Of a stretch of DNA of 64,000 bases, positions 53,081 to 61,637 are shown piece by piece. Source of the stretch: Spirochaetaceae bacterium (GTDB taxonomy: Bacteria; Spirochaetota; Spirochaetia; Treponematales; Treponemataceae); the NCBI GenBank assembly GCA_017622235.1, contig JAGARN010000005.1:248001-312000 (forward strand). The letters run 5' to 3'. How positions within the stretch are numbered: the stretch's first letter is position 1; each line of letters opens with the position of its first letter. Made by a program: the position numbers and the translations under genes. Below the pieces are notes generated by a model, which was not told the origin of the DNA, searched no databases, and worked only from the letters and a program-made list of their open reading frames with translations.

Positions 53081-53115
53081 ATTGACTAAGTTCATTCATA
53101 AGGTGGAAGAATAGA

Positions 53116-54315
53116 GTGGCTAAAATATCTATGAGGAACGCAGTTGCCGAACTTGACGGCGATGAGATGACAAGAATTCTTTGGAAAGTTATAAAAGAAA
53201 AACTGTTAGAACCATTTATAGAACTTAAAACGGAATATTACGACCTCGGACTAAAAGAACGAGATGATTCAAATGATGAAATAACCTACAAGGCAGCACA
53301 AGCAATAAAAAGGCTTAAAGTTGGGGTAAAATGTGCAACTATTACCTCCAACGCAGCTCGTGTGAAAGAATACAACTTAAAGCAACTTACGCCAAGCCCT
53401 AACGGAATAATTCGAGCTGAGTTAGACGGAACTGTGTTCCGAAAGCCCATTATTGTTAACAATATAAAGGGTACTGTTTCTTGTTGGAAAAAGCCTCTTA
53501 TCCTAGGTCGTCATGCATATGGTGACGTATACAAGAATTGCGAGATCCAGACTTCTGGACCTGGAAAAGCAGAATTGGTTTTTACTGGGCAAGACGGAAA
53601 AGAAATACGTAAAACAATTATGGAAATGAAAGGACCTGGCATACTTCAAGGTATACACAACACGGATAAGTCAATAGAAAATTTTGCTAGGTGCTGCTTT
53701 TTATATGGTCTTTCAGAAAAAGTTAGTGTTTGGTTTGCAACAAAAGACACAATAAGTAAAACCTACGATGGGCGTTTCAAAGAAATTTTTCAACACATTT
53801 ACGAAACTGAGTTCAAAGAGGACTACAAAAAAAATGACATCGAATATTTTTACACCTTAATTGATGATGCAGTCGCTAGAGTAATGCAAAGCGAAGGTGG
53901 TTTTTTGTGGGCCTGTAAGAATTACGACGGTGATGTAATGAGTGATATGGTGGCTTCTGCAAGTGGTAGTTTAGCGATGATGACAAGTGTTCTTGTTTCT
54001 CCAGATGGAGTTTTTGAGTATGAAGCTGCACACGGAACAGTTCAACGACATTATTATCGCTATATGCAGGGTGAAAAAACATCTACAAACCCTGTGGCGT
54101 TAATTTTTGCCTGGACAGGAGCGTTAGCAAAGCGTGCTCAATTAGACGACACAAAAGAGCTTGCAGACTTTGCAGCAAAATTAGAAAAGGCCACCCTTGA
54201 TACAATCGAATCTGGTATAATGACTGGTGATTTGGCGAAAATAGCAAGTCCAGCTGCAAAGCAAGTTTTAGACTCTTGGAGTTTTATAGATGCTATTGCT
54301 GAAAGGTTGAGATGA
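53116..54315 (+). CDS. icd: Isocitrate dehydrogenase, NADP-dependent, eukaryote-like type
   Basis: Oxidises isocitrate to 2-oxoglutarate + CO2. The 399 residues begin VAELDGDEMTRILW and contain TSNAARVKEY, SPNGIIRAELDGTVFRKPI, WKKPLILGRHAYGDVY and AAHGTVQRHYYRY, which match the mitochondrial-like IDH subfamily rather than the E. coli type. GTG start with AAGGTGG upstream. No other TCA gene is in the window, so it probably provides 2-oxoglutarate for glutamate synthesis (inference). Confidence 0.92.
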   Translation: MAKISMRNAVAELDGDEMTRILWKVIKEKLLEPFIELKTEYYDLGLKERDDSNDEITYKAAQAIKRLKVGVKCATITSNAARVKEYNLKQLTPSPNGIIRAELDGTVFRKPIIVNNIKGTVSCWKKPLILGRHAYGDVYKNCEIQTSGPGKAELVFTGQDGKEIRKTIMEMKGPGILQGIHNTDKSIENFARCCFLYGLSEKVSVWFATKDTISKTYDGRFKEIFQHIYETEFKEDYKKNDIEYFYTLIDDAVARVMQSEGGFLWACKNYDGDVMSDMVASASGSLAMMTSVLVSPDGVFEYEAAHGTVQRHYYRYMQGEKTSTNPVALIFAWTGALAKRAQLDDTKELADFAAKLEKATLDTIESGIMTGDLAKIASPAAKQVLDSWSFIDAIAERLR

Positions 54316-54354
54316 ATTTGTTCTGTGAGTTCTATAATAGGAGTGTGATTAATC

Positions 54355-55374
54355 ATGAAAAAAGAAGTTTTTAAGATTCTATGTGCAGATGACAGTCTTG
54401 CAATTCGGACATATTTGGCGGATTTGCTTAAATCTTGGAACTATGATGTAACCACTTGTGAATCTGGTAAACAGGCTTGGGAACTTTACCAAAATGATCC
54501 TTCATACTCTGTTTTCATTTTGGACTGGGTTATGCCAGAAATGACAGGAATAGAAACTTGCAAAAAAATCAGAGAATCTGATAGCCAAGGCTACAAATAT
54601 ATTTTGATGCTAACAAGCAAAGATTCAACAGAAGATATTGTAGAAGCATTAAACTCTGGAGCAGATGATTATCTTTCAAAACCCTTCCATCCTGCTGAAC
54701 TTAAAGCCCGAATACAAACAGCTCACCGATTTTTCCAATACGAACAGGAGCAAAAACTTATTGAATATAAAACAAGGTTTGCCTGTTACCAAGCACTTAC
54801 AGAATTGGCAGAAGCTAGAGATTACGAAACAGGGCAGCATTTGAACAGAGTTTCTGCCATGTCAAAACTAATTGCAAAAACCATGGGCATGGATGAAGAA
54901 TATCAAAACAAAATTGCAGTTTTTGCTCCCATGCATGATATAGGCAAAGTTGGTATTCCAGATGGTATTTTACATTTACCAAGAAAACTAACTCCAGCAG
55001 AATTTGAAGTAATTAAAACCCATTCTACAATCGGCTACCAAATTCTCAAAGACAAACCAACAATGGAAATGGCATCTCAGATTGCCCATAGCCACCACGA
55101 AAAATGGAATGGGAAAGGTTATCCCCAAGGACTGAAAGGTGAAGAAATTCCATTATGTGCAAGAATCGTTTCAATCATTGATGTATATGATGCGTTACGT
55201 GCAGTTCGTCCTTATAAAAAAGCATATACCCATAAAGATTCCGTAGAATGCATTTACAGTGACGAGGGAAAATCTTTTGACCCAAAGGTTGTACAAGCTT
55301 TCAAATCTGTTGAGGATAAAATTCAAGCTTTATTCGATGACCAATACAAAAGTTTTTCTGACACGCCAGAATAA
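54355..55374 (+). CDS. Response regulator with HD-GYP c-di-GMP phosphodiesterase domain
   Basis: The receiver domain (1-125) has acidic ADDS and phospho-acceptor Asp57 in ILDWVMPEM. The HD-GYP domain (~150-320) reads APMHDIGKVGIPD, HHEKWNGKGYPQGL and SIIDVYDALRA, so all metal ligands appear present. It should turn over c-di-GMP in answer to a histidine kinase encoded elsewhere. AGGAGTG precedes the ATG. Together with the PilZ protein it gives a c-di-GMP branch. Confidence 0.92.
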   Translation: MKKEVFKILCADDSLAIRTYLADLLKSWNYDVTTCESGKQAWELYQNDPSYSVFILDWVMPEMTGIETCKKIRESDSQGYKYILMLTSKDSTEDIVEALNSGADDYLSKPFHPAELKARIQTAHRFFQYEQEQKLIEYKTRFACYQALTELAEARDYETGQHLNRVSAMSKLIAKTMGMDEEYQNKIAVFAPMHDIGKVGIPDGILHLPRKLTPAEFEVIKTHSTIGYQILKDKPTMEMASQIAHSHHEKWNGKGYPQGLKGEEIPLCARIVSIIDVYDALRAVRPYKKAYTHKDSVECIYSDEGKSFDPKVVQAFKSVEDKIQALFDDQYKSFSDTPE

Positions 55375-55380
55375 GATTAT

Positions 55381-56196
55381 TTACTGGAATTTAAGAACTC
55401 CACCCCAACGAATTCCTTGGTGGCGACATAAAGTTTCATATCTATTAGTTTCCGAAGAATCTACTAAATCTGTAACAAAGAAATTGTCTGCAAGTAAGTC
55501 TTGTTTTGAATTTTGATGATTATTTTGCTGATTTGCGAATGCCACTTTTAAAGCTTGCCTAACCACCCCGCTTCTTGAATCAACAACTTGAATTTTATTT
55601 TTTGTTGCATTTTTTATATCTTCTGCAACATGAACAAAATGTGTGCAACCCAGAACAATAGTATCAACATTGTTGCTAGAAAAATACTCTACAGCAGGAA
55701 TAATTGCTTTGTACCTGGCTGTAGCAGAAGATGTATCTAATTCATGTTCAATAAAAGATATTAACTGTGAATCACCACGTCTTATAACTTTGCAATTTGG
55801 AGCAAATTGGCGAATAAGGCTATCAGTATAAGGTTCTTGTACAGTTCTTTCAGTTGCCAGTAACCCAATTATATTGTTGCGTGTAATAGAGGCAGCAGTT
55901 TTAATAGCAGGAACAGTTCCAATAAAAGGTATGTTAGAAAAAACTTGCCGAAGTTTAGGCAAAGCTACTACAGACATTGTATTACAAGCAAGTACTATAG
56001 CTTTAGGAGTGCAATGTTGTAACAAAAGTTTTACGGCTTCACAAGCAGCCTCTTCAATATCTTTTGAAGATTTTTGCCCATATGGGAAATTTTTTGTATC
56101 AGCAAGATATATACAACTAGCTTCTGGGAAACTCTCTTTAAGATATTTCATATAGGGCAAACCCCCTGTCCCCGAATCCAAAAAGGCAAAATCCAT
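55381..56196 (-). CDS. murI: Glutamate racemase
   Basis: Makes D-glutamate for peptidoglycan. Two catalytic cysteines appear in ACNTMSV (~71) and LGCTHFVHV (~183); DSGTGGLPYMKYL is the N-terminal motif. The 271 residues are normal. AAGGA precedes the ATG. It is convergent with the HD-GYP gene (6-bp gap). Confidence 0.94.
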   Translation of the reverse strand: MDFAFLDSGTGGLPYMKYLKESFPEASCIYLADTKNFPYGQKSSKDIEEAACEAVKLLLQHCTPKAIVLACNTMSVVALPKLRQVFSNIPFIGTVPAIKTAASITRNNIIGLLATERTVQEPYTDSLIRQFAPNCKVIRRGDSQLISFIEHELDTSSATARYKAIIPAVEYFSSNNVDTIVLGCTHFVHVAEDIKNATKNKIQVVDSRSGVVRQALKVAFANQQNNHQNSKQDLLADNFFVTDLVDSSETNRYETLCRHQGIRWGGVLKFQ

Positions 56197-56218
56197 ATTT
56201 TTTCCTTAAAATCGCAAA

Positions 56219-56500
56219 TTAAACTGAAAACAAATTATCAAAAGCTGTTCTTGCATTTTTTTGAGCCAAACCATTACTACCACCAGTAAATTCCTTTGCT
56301 ACAGAAAACCAATCACAAAAGTTTGCTCGCTCTTTATCTACTACAAGTTCATCTATTGATTCATGACAATCATAATGTGAATTCGGTGAATAAAACTTAC
56401 AATTACGACAACAATGTAAGTCTGTGCCACATTCAGGACATACTGATGTTCTATATATTTCTAAAGTATTTTCAATAGGTTTTAAACATTTCCAACACAT
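56219..56500 (-). CDS. Cys-rich zinc-ribbon protein
   Basis: The 93 residues carry three CxxC pairs: CWKC (2-5), CPEC (21-24) and CRNC (31-34), and further His/Cys (SHYDCHES). A zinc ribbon followed by a second metal knuckle is likely. The last 35 residues are helical and charged. No Shine-Dalgarno is present; the promoter predicts a leaderless mRNA. The gene is divergent from a pentapeptide-repeat gene with interleaved promoters. Function unknown. Confidence 0.75.
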   Translation of the reverse strand: MCWKCLKPIENTLEIYRTSVCPECGTDLHCCRNCKFYSPNSHYDCHESIDELVVDKERANFCDWFSVAKEFTGGSNGLAQKNARTAFDNLFSV

Positions 56501-56506
56501 ATATAC

Positions 56507-56535
56507 ATAATAACCATTTGACTAATCCTGTGCAA
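56507..56535 (-). promoter_or_regulatory. Leaderless promoter of the zinc-ribbon gene
   Basis: Minus-strand TTGCAC (56530-56535), 17 bp, TATTAT (56507-56512), 6 bp, ATG at 56500. Interleaves with the divergent promoter. Confidence 0.6.
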
Positions 56536-56546
56536 TGCCCTAAACT
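56518..56546 (+). promoter_or_regulatory. Leaderless promoter of the pentapeptide-repeat gene
   Basis: TTGACT (56518-56523), 17 bp, TAAACT (56541-56546), 6 bp, ATG at 56553. Confidence 0.6.
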
Positions 56547-56552
56547 ATCAGT

Positions 56553-57182
56553 ATGTTTGAACTAAATACTTGTATTCATCCATCTTGTCAAAGAGCAGCT
56601 CTTTCTGTAATCGATTCAGACGGAAAGCTTGCTGACAAACCGAATTATTGCCTAAAACATATACCTAATCCAGAAAGTGCAAAAGACGCAATATATGAAT
56701 ATATTCGAACACATCAGAAAATAATTGGATTAAACGCTTGTGGGTTAACATTTACAGATATAAATCTTACAGATAAGCGTTTTTACGGATGTAATTTTCA
56801 ATATTGTACTTTTAGCAACCTGCAATCAGAACTTTTTAGAGCAAGAATGTCTTTTTTTGATTTTTCATTATTTTCGGATTGTAATTTATTGCAATCGAAT
56901 TTGCAATTCTCTTCCTTTGCGGGAGCAACATTTTCTCATGTTTTGTTTACTGGTTCTGAGCTTGTTCACAACAATTTTAGTGGAATAACTGCATACCAAT
57001 CCTCTTTTGACGACTCTGATTTATACAACTCAAGATTTATTTGTGCAAGACTTATTGATACTTCTGTTAGAAACTGCAACGTACAAAAAACAATTTTTCA
57101 TAACATAGAGCAACAGAACCTTTCTTTTAAACTTTCAAATACAAGAGAGGCTGAATTTTCAAGATCAGAGGAAATAAAATGA
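56553..57182 (+). CDS. Pentapeptide-repeat protein with N-terminal Cys/His motif
   Basis: Residues ~1-40 hold a Cys/His pattern (CIHPSC...YCLKH) that could bind zinc. From ~70 to 190 runs a series of five-residue repeats of the A/S-x-L/F-x-x type (FYGCNFQYCTFSNLQ, SSFAGATFSHVLFTGSEL, DLYNSRFICARLIDTSV) which fold as a right-handed beta-helix. 209 residues, leaderless promoter. It overlaps the next gene by 4 bp. Role unknown; some relatives mimic DNA, most are uncharacterised. Confidence 0.82.
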   Translation: MFELNTCIHPSCQRAALSVIDSDGKLADKPNYCLKHIPNPESAKDAIYEYIRTHQKIIGLNACGLTFTDINLTDKRFYGCNFQYCTFSNLQSELFRARMSFFDFSLFSDCNLLQSNLQFSSFAGATFSHVLFTGSELVHNNFSGITAYQSSFDDSDLYNSRFICARLIDTSVRNCNVQKTIFHNIEQQNLSFKLSNTREAEFSRSEEIK

Positions 57183-57763
57183 AAATCTATTTCCACCTAA
57201 ACTTAGATGGTTTTTCCAACTGTTATGTTATAACCAACGAAATTACAATGGAAGCCATCATTATAGATCCAGGAAAAATTACAAAAGAAATTCTCCAACA
57301 ATTAGAAGGTGGTCCTTTTAATCTTACAGCGGTACTTGTAACCCATAATCATACAAGCCACGTTAGAGGACTTACCACATTGAAAAAAATTTATACGCCA
57401 AAAGTTTATGCAGCAGATTATGATATTGCTGGCTCTGAAGAAACTATTCTAAAAGGAGATGGCATAATTCAAATTGCTGGAATGCACGTTGGATATCTTG
57501 CTGTGCCCGGGCATACAGCTGATTCTTTAGCATATAAAATAGGCCGCACTTTGTTCACTGGTGATGCTCTTACCACCGGAATAATTGGTAGCACAACAAG
57601 TAATTATGCAAGGCAAACATTAATTTCAAACTTACAATCAAAAATTCTTTCGCAACAAGATGATATTTTGCTTATGCCAGGACATGGGCCACCTGTTTCT
57701 ATAGCAGCGGAACGTAAATTTAATCCTGCTTTTAATAGTGTTGAAAAAAAATCTATCTTGTAA
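57179..57763 (+). CDS. Metallo-beta-lactamase-fold hydrolase with altered metal motif
   Basis: The 194 residues resemble glyoxalase II-type hydrolases. The usual HxHxDH motif reads HNHTSH (His56, His58, Ser60, His61): the Asp that binds the second metal is Ser. PGHTADS, TGDAL and MPGHGPP supply the remaining ligands. ATG overlaps the preceding stop (4 bp). The 3' end overlaps that of the lipoprotein gene by 11 bp. Confidence 0.87.
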   Translation: MKIYFHLNLDGFSNCYVITNEITMEAIIIDPGKITKEILQQLEGGPFNLTAVLVTHNHTSHVRGLTTLKKIYTPKVYAADYDIAGSEETILKGDGIIQIAGMHVGYLAVPGHTADSLAYKIGRTLFTGDALTTGIIGSTTSNYARQTLISNLQSKILSQQDDILLMPGHGPPVSIAAERKFNPAFNSVEKKSIL

Positions 57764-59528
57764 CCAAGGCAACTCTACCAGATTCTATTCCCCATCTTTC
57801 AAAAACATATTGGCTTAAACGTTCTGACGCCTGTTCAAAACCTTTCCCTTTTGTGTTACGTACATAGGCACTAAGTTCAGGTTCTGCTCGTAACATAGTA
57901 CCACGCCATGCAATATTATCCGCAAAATAGGATGCAGTTCTAGAAACAGATTGTTGCATTACATAAGCCATAAATTCATTTTGTACAAGATAGGTATCCT
58001 CTAAATTGTAGTTAAGAGAATCTTGAATCTGAAAAAATCGCAATAAAAAAGCTATTGAGTCTTTATCTGACGTTTCAAAAACCTCTTTCACTTTCTGTCT
58101 AAAACCACTGTCAATAAAATATAACCCATGTAATCCTTCGTGAGCAATAAAAGTATACCGCAAATACAAAGGTGATTCCTGTGAAATAGAAATAATTGCC
58201 CCGTAACCAGGAGAATAACCTGTTACAATACCATCATTTTTTTGTGGAATTATAATTTTATTTGCAACAAGAATATCACACAGAATTTGTTCTTTGCTGT
58301 TTAGGGGAAAATTTGTTTCTGTAGCTAAAGAAAAAAACTTTGCCAAAGTTTCTGCTCTATAATCATGAGCATTAAACCCATGCTTGTTTTTTATTACAGA
58401 ATCAGCAACTAATGTTCCAATATATCCAGTTTTTTCGGTAAAAAATGCTAAGCGTTTAAAAAAATCATCTTGAATTTTATAATTTGCACAATCAAAAAAA
58501 AGCACTCCAGGAAATTGTTCCCATTGAAAAAGCTCATAATCGCTACATCGCCAGGAAGCCATGGGCCACAAAGGAATCATACCGGGGTCTGTGTCTAATG
58601 GGGACAAAACAACATCCTTTGTACTTGGTGCAGAAACATATTCCATAACTATAGCTATAACATGATCAACTTCTGTTTTAGGTTCAACTAGTGAAAAAGG
58701 ATTGTTTAAGGCACTACAGTGTAGCGTTATTTGTTTTTGACCTAGAGTACGGCGAACAAATATTTCTTCGCCACCAATATCAATCATTAAACGAAGTTGT
58801 TCCAAAGGGCTAACCGGTTGCGTTACAATAGGCAAAAGAGAAACTTTGATAACAGGTCGGTTACCAGAACTTTCTGCAACAGGAAACAGTTTCTGAGCTT
58901 TAGAAAAATCAATAGAAGTAAGACTGTCGCCTGGTTTTACTTCAAGTATTCCTCCTTCTTCTCCAAAATAATATTCTGGAACAGAAGAAGCAAGATTGTA
59001 GCCAATTCTACACGGTAGCATACTAGATTGTTCAATAGCAACTGCAACCTTTCCTGTTGAATGAACTAGAAAACCTTTAACCTTATCCAGTTCCGTATTG
59101 AGAGTTGCTATGGAAACTTTTATTTTGTTGCCACCACTAGGCAGTTGACCACGAACTAATGGTCTTTCTGCAAGATTCTTTTTTAATTTCCCATTAGAGT
59201 CAAAATCAGTTTTATACAGCAAACCAAAAGCAAATTGTCCATCAACCACTTCTGGAGTTTCTTCAACAGAAAGTTGTACTTGAAAAGAAACATTTCCCCA
59301 AGTTTCAGAAGCGATTTTTATTGAAGAAGAATCTTCTTCGGAAAATAAAAAGTAAGCATATGCAGAAGATTCAGGATTTGAAATAACAGCTTTTTTTGCA
59401 TTTCGATTAATTGCAGTTAAGGGAAATTGAAAAACACCACAATCAAAATTCAATAAACTCTCATGGTTACATCCAACACACAAAATCAACGTAAAAAATA
59501 AAATAACAAATAGAAATTGCCTTTGCAT
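57753..59528 (-). CDS. HEXXH-motif lipoprotein
   Basis: A 591-residue protein with a lipoprotein signal (lipobox CVGC, Cys20; M-Q-R-Q start). The first ~300 residues are beta-rich. Around 462-466 lies HEGLH, a zinc-protease HEXXH motif followed by GLYFIDSGF. If the motif is functional, it is an envelope metallopeptidase. No Shine-Dalgarno precedes the ATG and no good -35/-10 pair is seen at the leaderless position. Not assigned to a family by eye. Confidence 0.72.
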   Translation of the reverse strand: MQRQFLFVILFFTLILCVGCNHESLLNFDCGVFQFPLTAINRNAKKAVISNPESSAYAYFLFSEEDSSSIKIASETWGNVSFQVQLSVEETPEVVDGQFAFGLLYKTDFDSNGKLKKNLAERPLVRGQLPSGGNKIKVSIATLNTELDKVKGFLVHSTGKVAVAIEQSSMLPCRIGYNLASSVPEYYFGEEGGILEVKPGDSLTSIDFSKAQKLFPVAESSGNRPVIKVSLLPIVTQPVSPLEQLRLMIDIGGEEIFVRRTLGQKQITLHCSALNNPFSLVEPKTEVDHVIAIVMEYVSAPSTKDVVLSPLDTDPGMIPLWPMASWRCSDYELFQWEQFPGVLFFDCANYKIQDDFFKRLAFFTEKTGYIGTLVADSVIKNKHGFNAHDYRAETLAKFFSLATETNFPLNSKEQILCDILVANKIIIPQKNDGIVTGYSPGYGAIISISQESPLYLRYTFIAHEGLHGLYFIDSGFRQKVKEVFETSDKDSIAFLLRFFQIQDSLNYNLEDTYLVQNEFMAYVMQQSVSRTASYFADNIAWRGTMLRAEPELSAYVRNTKGKGFEQASERLSQYVFERWGIESGRVALVTR

Positions 59529-59539
59529 ATATACAATAC

Positions 59540-59568
59540 TACACTTTTTTTAGCAAAAACGCTATAGT
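59540..59568 (+). promoter_or_regulatory. Weak leaderless-type promoter of the 59575 gene
   Basis: TATAGT (59563-59568) is exactly 6 bp before the ATG, with TACACT (59540-59545) 17 bp upstream. The -35 is poor (three of six). Confidence 0.4.
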
Positions 59569-59574
59569 AAAACA

Positions 59575-60084
59575 ATGGCAATTACGGAGTACAGGGCAAT
59601 AATTCTTATACCCCATGACAATATTGTTAGTGAAATTACAAATCAGCACCGAAAAATAATAACTGTTGCACAAAAATATTGTACTGAAAGTTGTGTTTTT
59701 CCATTTTATATGCCACACTGTTTTTTTTCACCAGATTATGAAATAAAACAATTAAAAAAGGATATTAAATCCTGCAAAATTGAAGAACCAAAATATACAG
59801 AGGGCATTTTTATTCGACCCGTTTTGATAGAAGGTGCAACTGTTTTACCAACCCCCGTTGAATTAATGCCCTACGCAGCAAATAAAAGGCTCCCTGGGGG
59901 CTTTGCATTTGGATACGGTAATAACCTTAAACTAGCGGAAGAAATAACACTAACAATGAACCAAATAAAACCAATAAATCTTAGGGTTTTTAAACTCTAC
60001 GAGGCAATATATTCAATTCAAAACAACAACCACCCATCATTCTTTTGGAAACTACAGAATGAACAGTGGGTAAAAATTAAGTAA
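59575..60084 (+). CDS. Conserved-looking protein of unknown function
   Basis: The 169 residues have no signal peptide. They start MAITEYRAIILIPHDNIV and include a Cys/His-rich stretch (YCTESCVFPFYMPHCF) that could bind a metal. A balanced composition and no low complexity argue for a real gene. No ribosome-binding site. It lies opposite the HEXXH lipoprotein gene and converges on the LRR gene with a 2-bp gap. No homologue recognised. Confidence 0.6.
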   Translation: MAITEYRAIILIPHDNIVSEITNQHRKIITVAQKYCTESCVFPFYMPHCFFSPDYEIKQLKKDIKSCKIEEPKYTEGIFIRPVLIEGATVLPTPVELMPYAANKRLPGGFAFGYGNNLKLAEEITLTMNQIKPINLRVFKLYEAIYSIQNNNHPSFFWKLQNEQWVKIK

Positions 60085-60086
60085 AG

Positions 60087-61427
60087 CTAGTTTATATAAA
60101 CTACATTCCTAATTTTTAGAGAAGAGGACATAAGATACTGCTCTGCAAAACTGCCCCTTGCCAAGAATATACGCAACAAAGAGGAAAGACCTGTAAAAGC
60201 GTCCTTGCCTATCGACCTAACTGTGGCAGGAATTTCCAATCTTGCAAGTTTTTGGCAACCGTAAAATGCTTCCGCTCCGATAGTCCTAACAGACCGTGGG
60301 ATATTTATAGAAAGCAATGCTTTACAATCTGCAAAAGCACAATCACCTATTTCCGTTACATTTTTTGGAATAACTATGTCTTTAAGACTTTCACAGCCTT
60401 GCATCATATTTCTAGGGATAGAAGTTATGTTTTCTGGCAAATGTATTCTTAGCAAACTTTCACACTCAAAAAAAGCTCCCATTTCTATCGAAGTAACACT
60501 ATCTGGAATATATAACTCTACTACATTGGTACAACCCCAAAAAGCTCTTCCCCTTATTTTTTCAAGCCTGTAAGGAAGTGAAACAGAAATCAATCCTGTA
60601 CAATGAGAAAACACATTTTCAGACAATTCTGTGATAGTTGCAGGTAAATACAAAGTCCTTAATGAAGTACAGTGCATAAAAGCCGACATCCCGATCGTTT
60701 TAATACTATTGGGTAAATTAATACTTTCTAGCTCAATACAATTAAAAAAAGCAAAAGGTTGTATTTCTTGCATTGCAGAATGCAACTGCACTGTGGTTAA
60801 AGATGAACAACCGTTAAAAATACTACGAGGAACAACAGTACAATTTTTTGGAAAAGTAAAAGATTTCAATGAACTACAATTATGGAAAGCAAACTCACCT
60901 ATGGAAGTTACTGTATCTGGAACAAAAACAGAAACAAGAGACGAACAACCATTAAATGCATCTACACCTATTGAACGCAACGAAGAAGGTAAAGTTATAT
61001 CAAGCAAACTACGACAATCTCTAAATGTATTTGGTTCAATCTTTAAAAGAAAACGTGGCATTGAAACCGAAAATAACGAATAACAGTCTTGAAAAGCTGC
61101 CTCACCTATTTCTAGCACTGTATCTGGCATAACAACGTTAGAAAGATTTTGGCAACCATAAAATGCTTCTTTACCGATTCTATTAATTGTATCAGGAATA
61201 ACCACTGTTTGTATATTTCTTGAACGAAAAGCTCCATCAGCAATTTCGGTAACCTTTTTACCATCTATTTCTGCTGGAATAGCTAACATATACACGGTGG
61301 TCGCTGTAAGACCTGTTATAGAAACAGTATTATTCTTTACAGTATAGTTAAAGTGTTGATATACATCCGCAAAAGCCATACAAGACAAAAAGGATAACAA
61401 ACATAATACAAAAAAAATCTTCTTCAA
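60087..61427 (-). CDS. BspA-like leucine-rich repeat protein, TTG start
   Basis: The start is a TTG at 61427 with GAGGTG upstream; it gives a signal peptide (KKIFFVLCLLSFLSCMAFA) and 446 residues. About fifteen 23-residue LRR_5 units follow, each of the form L-x-x-I/V-x-L/I-P-x-x-V/L-x-x-I-G-x-x-A-F-x-x-C. Treponema pallidum-type LRRs occur on surface-exposed proteins that bind host or bacterial partners. No anchor is seen at the C terminus. Confidence 0.9.
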   Translation of the reverse strand: MKKIFFVLCLLSFLSCMAFADVYQHFNYTVKNNTVSITGLTATTVYMLAIPAEIDGKKVTEIADGAFRSRNIQTVVIPDTINRIGKEAFYGCQNLSNVVMPDTVLEIGEAAFQDCYSLFSVSMPRFLLKIEPNTFRDCRSLLDITLPSSLRSIGVDAFNGCSSLVSVFVPDTVTSIGEFAFHNCSSLKSFTFPKNCTVVPRSIFNGCSSLTTVQLHSAMQEIQPFAFFNCIELESINLPNSIKTIGMSAFMHCTSLRTLYLPATITELSENVFSHCTGLISVSLPYRLEKIRGRAFWGCTNVVELYIPDSVTSIEMGAFFECESLLRIHLPENITSIPRNMMQGCESLKDIVIPKNVTEIGDCAFADCKALLSINIPRSVRTIGAEAFYGCQKLARLEIPATVRSIGKDAFTGLSSLLRIFLARGSFAEQYLMSSSLKIRNVVYIN

Positions 61428-61637
61428 AATAAACACCTCACTATCGAAAGAATTATTTTTAATTATTACAATATATAATACCATGAAGAACATAGAAGTC
61501 AAGTTTAGGAAATGAAGTATTTTTTTTCTTATTGTTGGAATTTAGTTATTATCAAAAAAAATCTCCAATATGTATTTTTTTTAATACAAATATAAAACAC
61601 ATTGACGGTTTCCTTTCATTTATGCATATTAATATGT
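61428..61637. other. Divergent intergenic region between LRR and ABC exporter
   Basis: About 210 bp, the longest gap in the window. It holds the LRR promoter (61475-61502), a small TGTATT/AATACA hairpin near 61571-61588, and TTGACG (61602-61607) about 17 bp before CATATT (61625-61630), which ends 7 bp from the ATG at 61638. No other gene is seen. Confidence 0.5.
61475..61502 (-). promoter_or_regulatory. Promoter of the LRR gene
   Basis: Minus-strand TTGACT (61497-61502), 16 bp, TATTAT (61475-61480), leader about 41 nt containing GAGGTG. Confidence 0.6.

Noticed and set aside
59529..59574. A third interleaved divergent promoter between the 59528 and 59575 genes.
   Set aside because: The minus-strand gene has no acceptable -35/-10 pair and the plus-strand -35 is weak.
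60087..61427. Regular ~69-bp periodicity that could be mistaken for a CRISPR or tandem-repeat array.
   Set aside because: It is the coding sequence of 23-residue leucine-rich repeats; there are no near-identical repeats with unique spacers.
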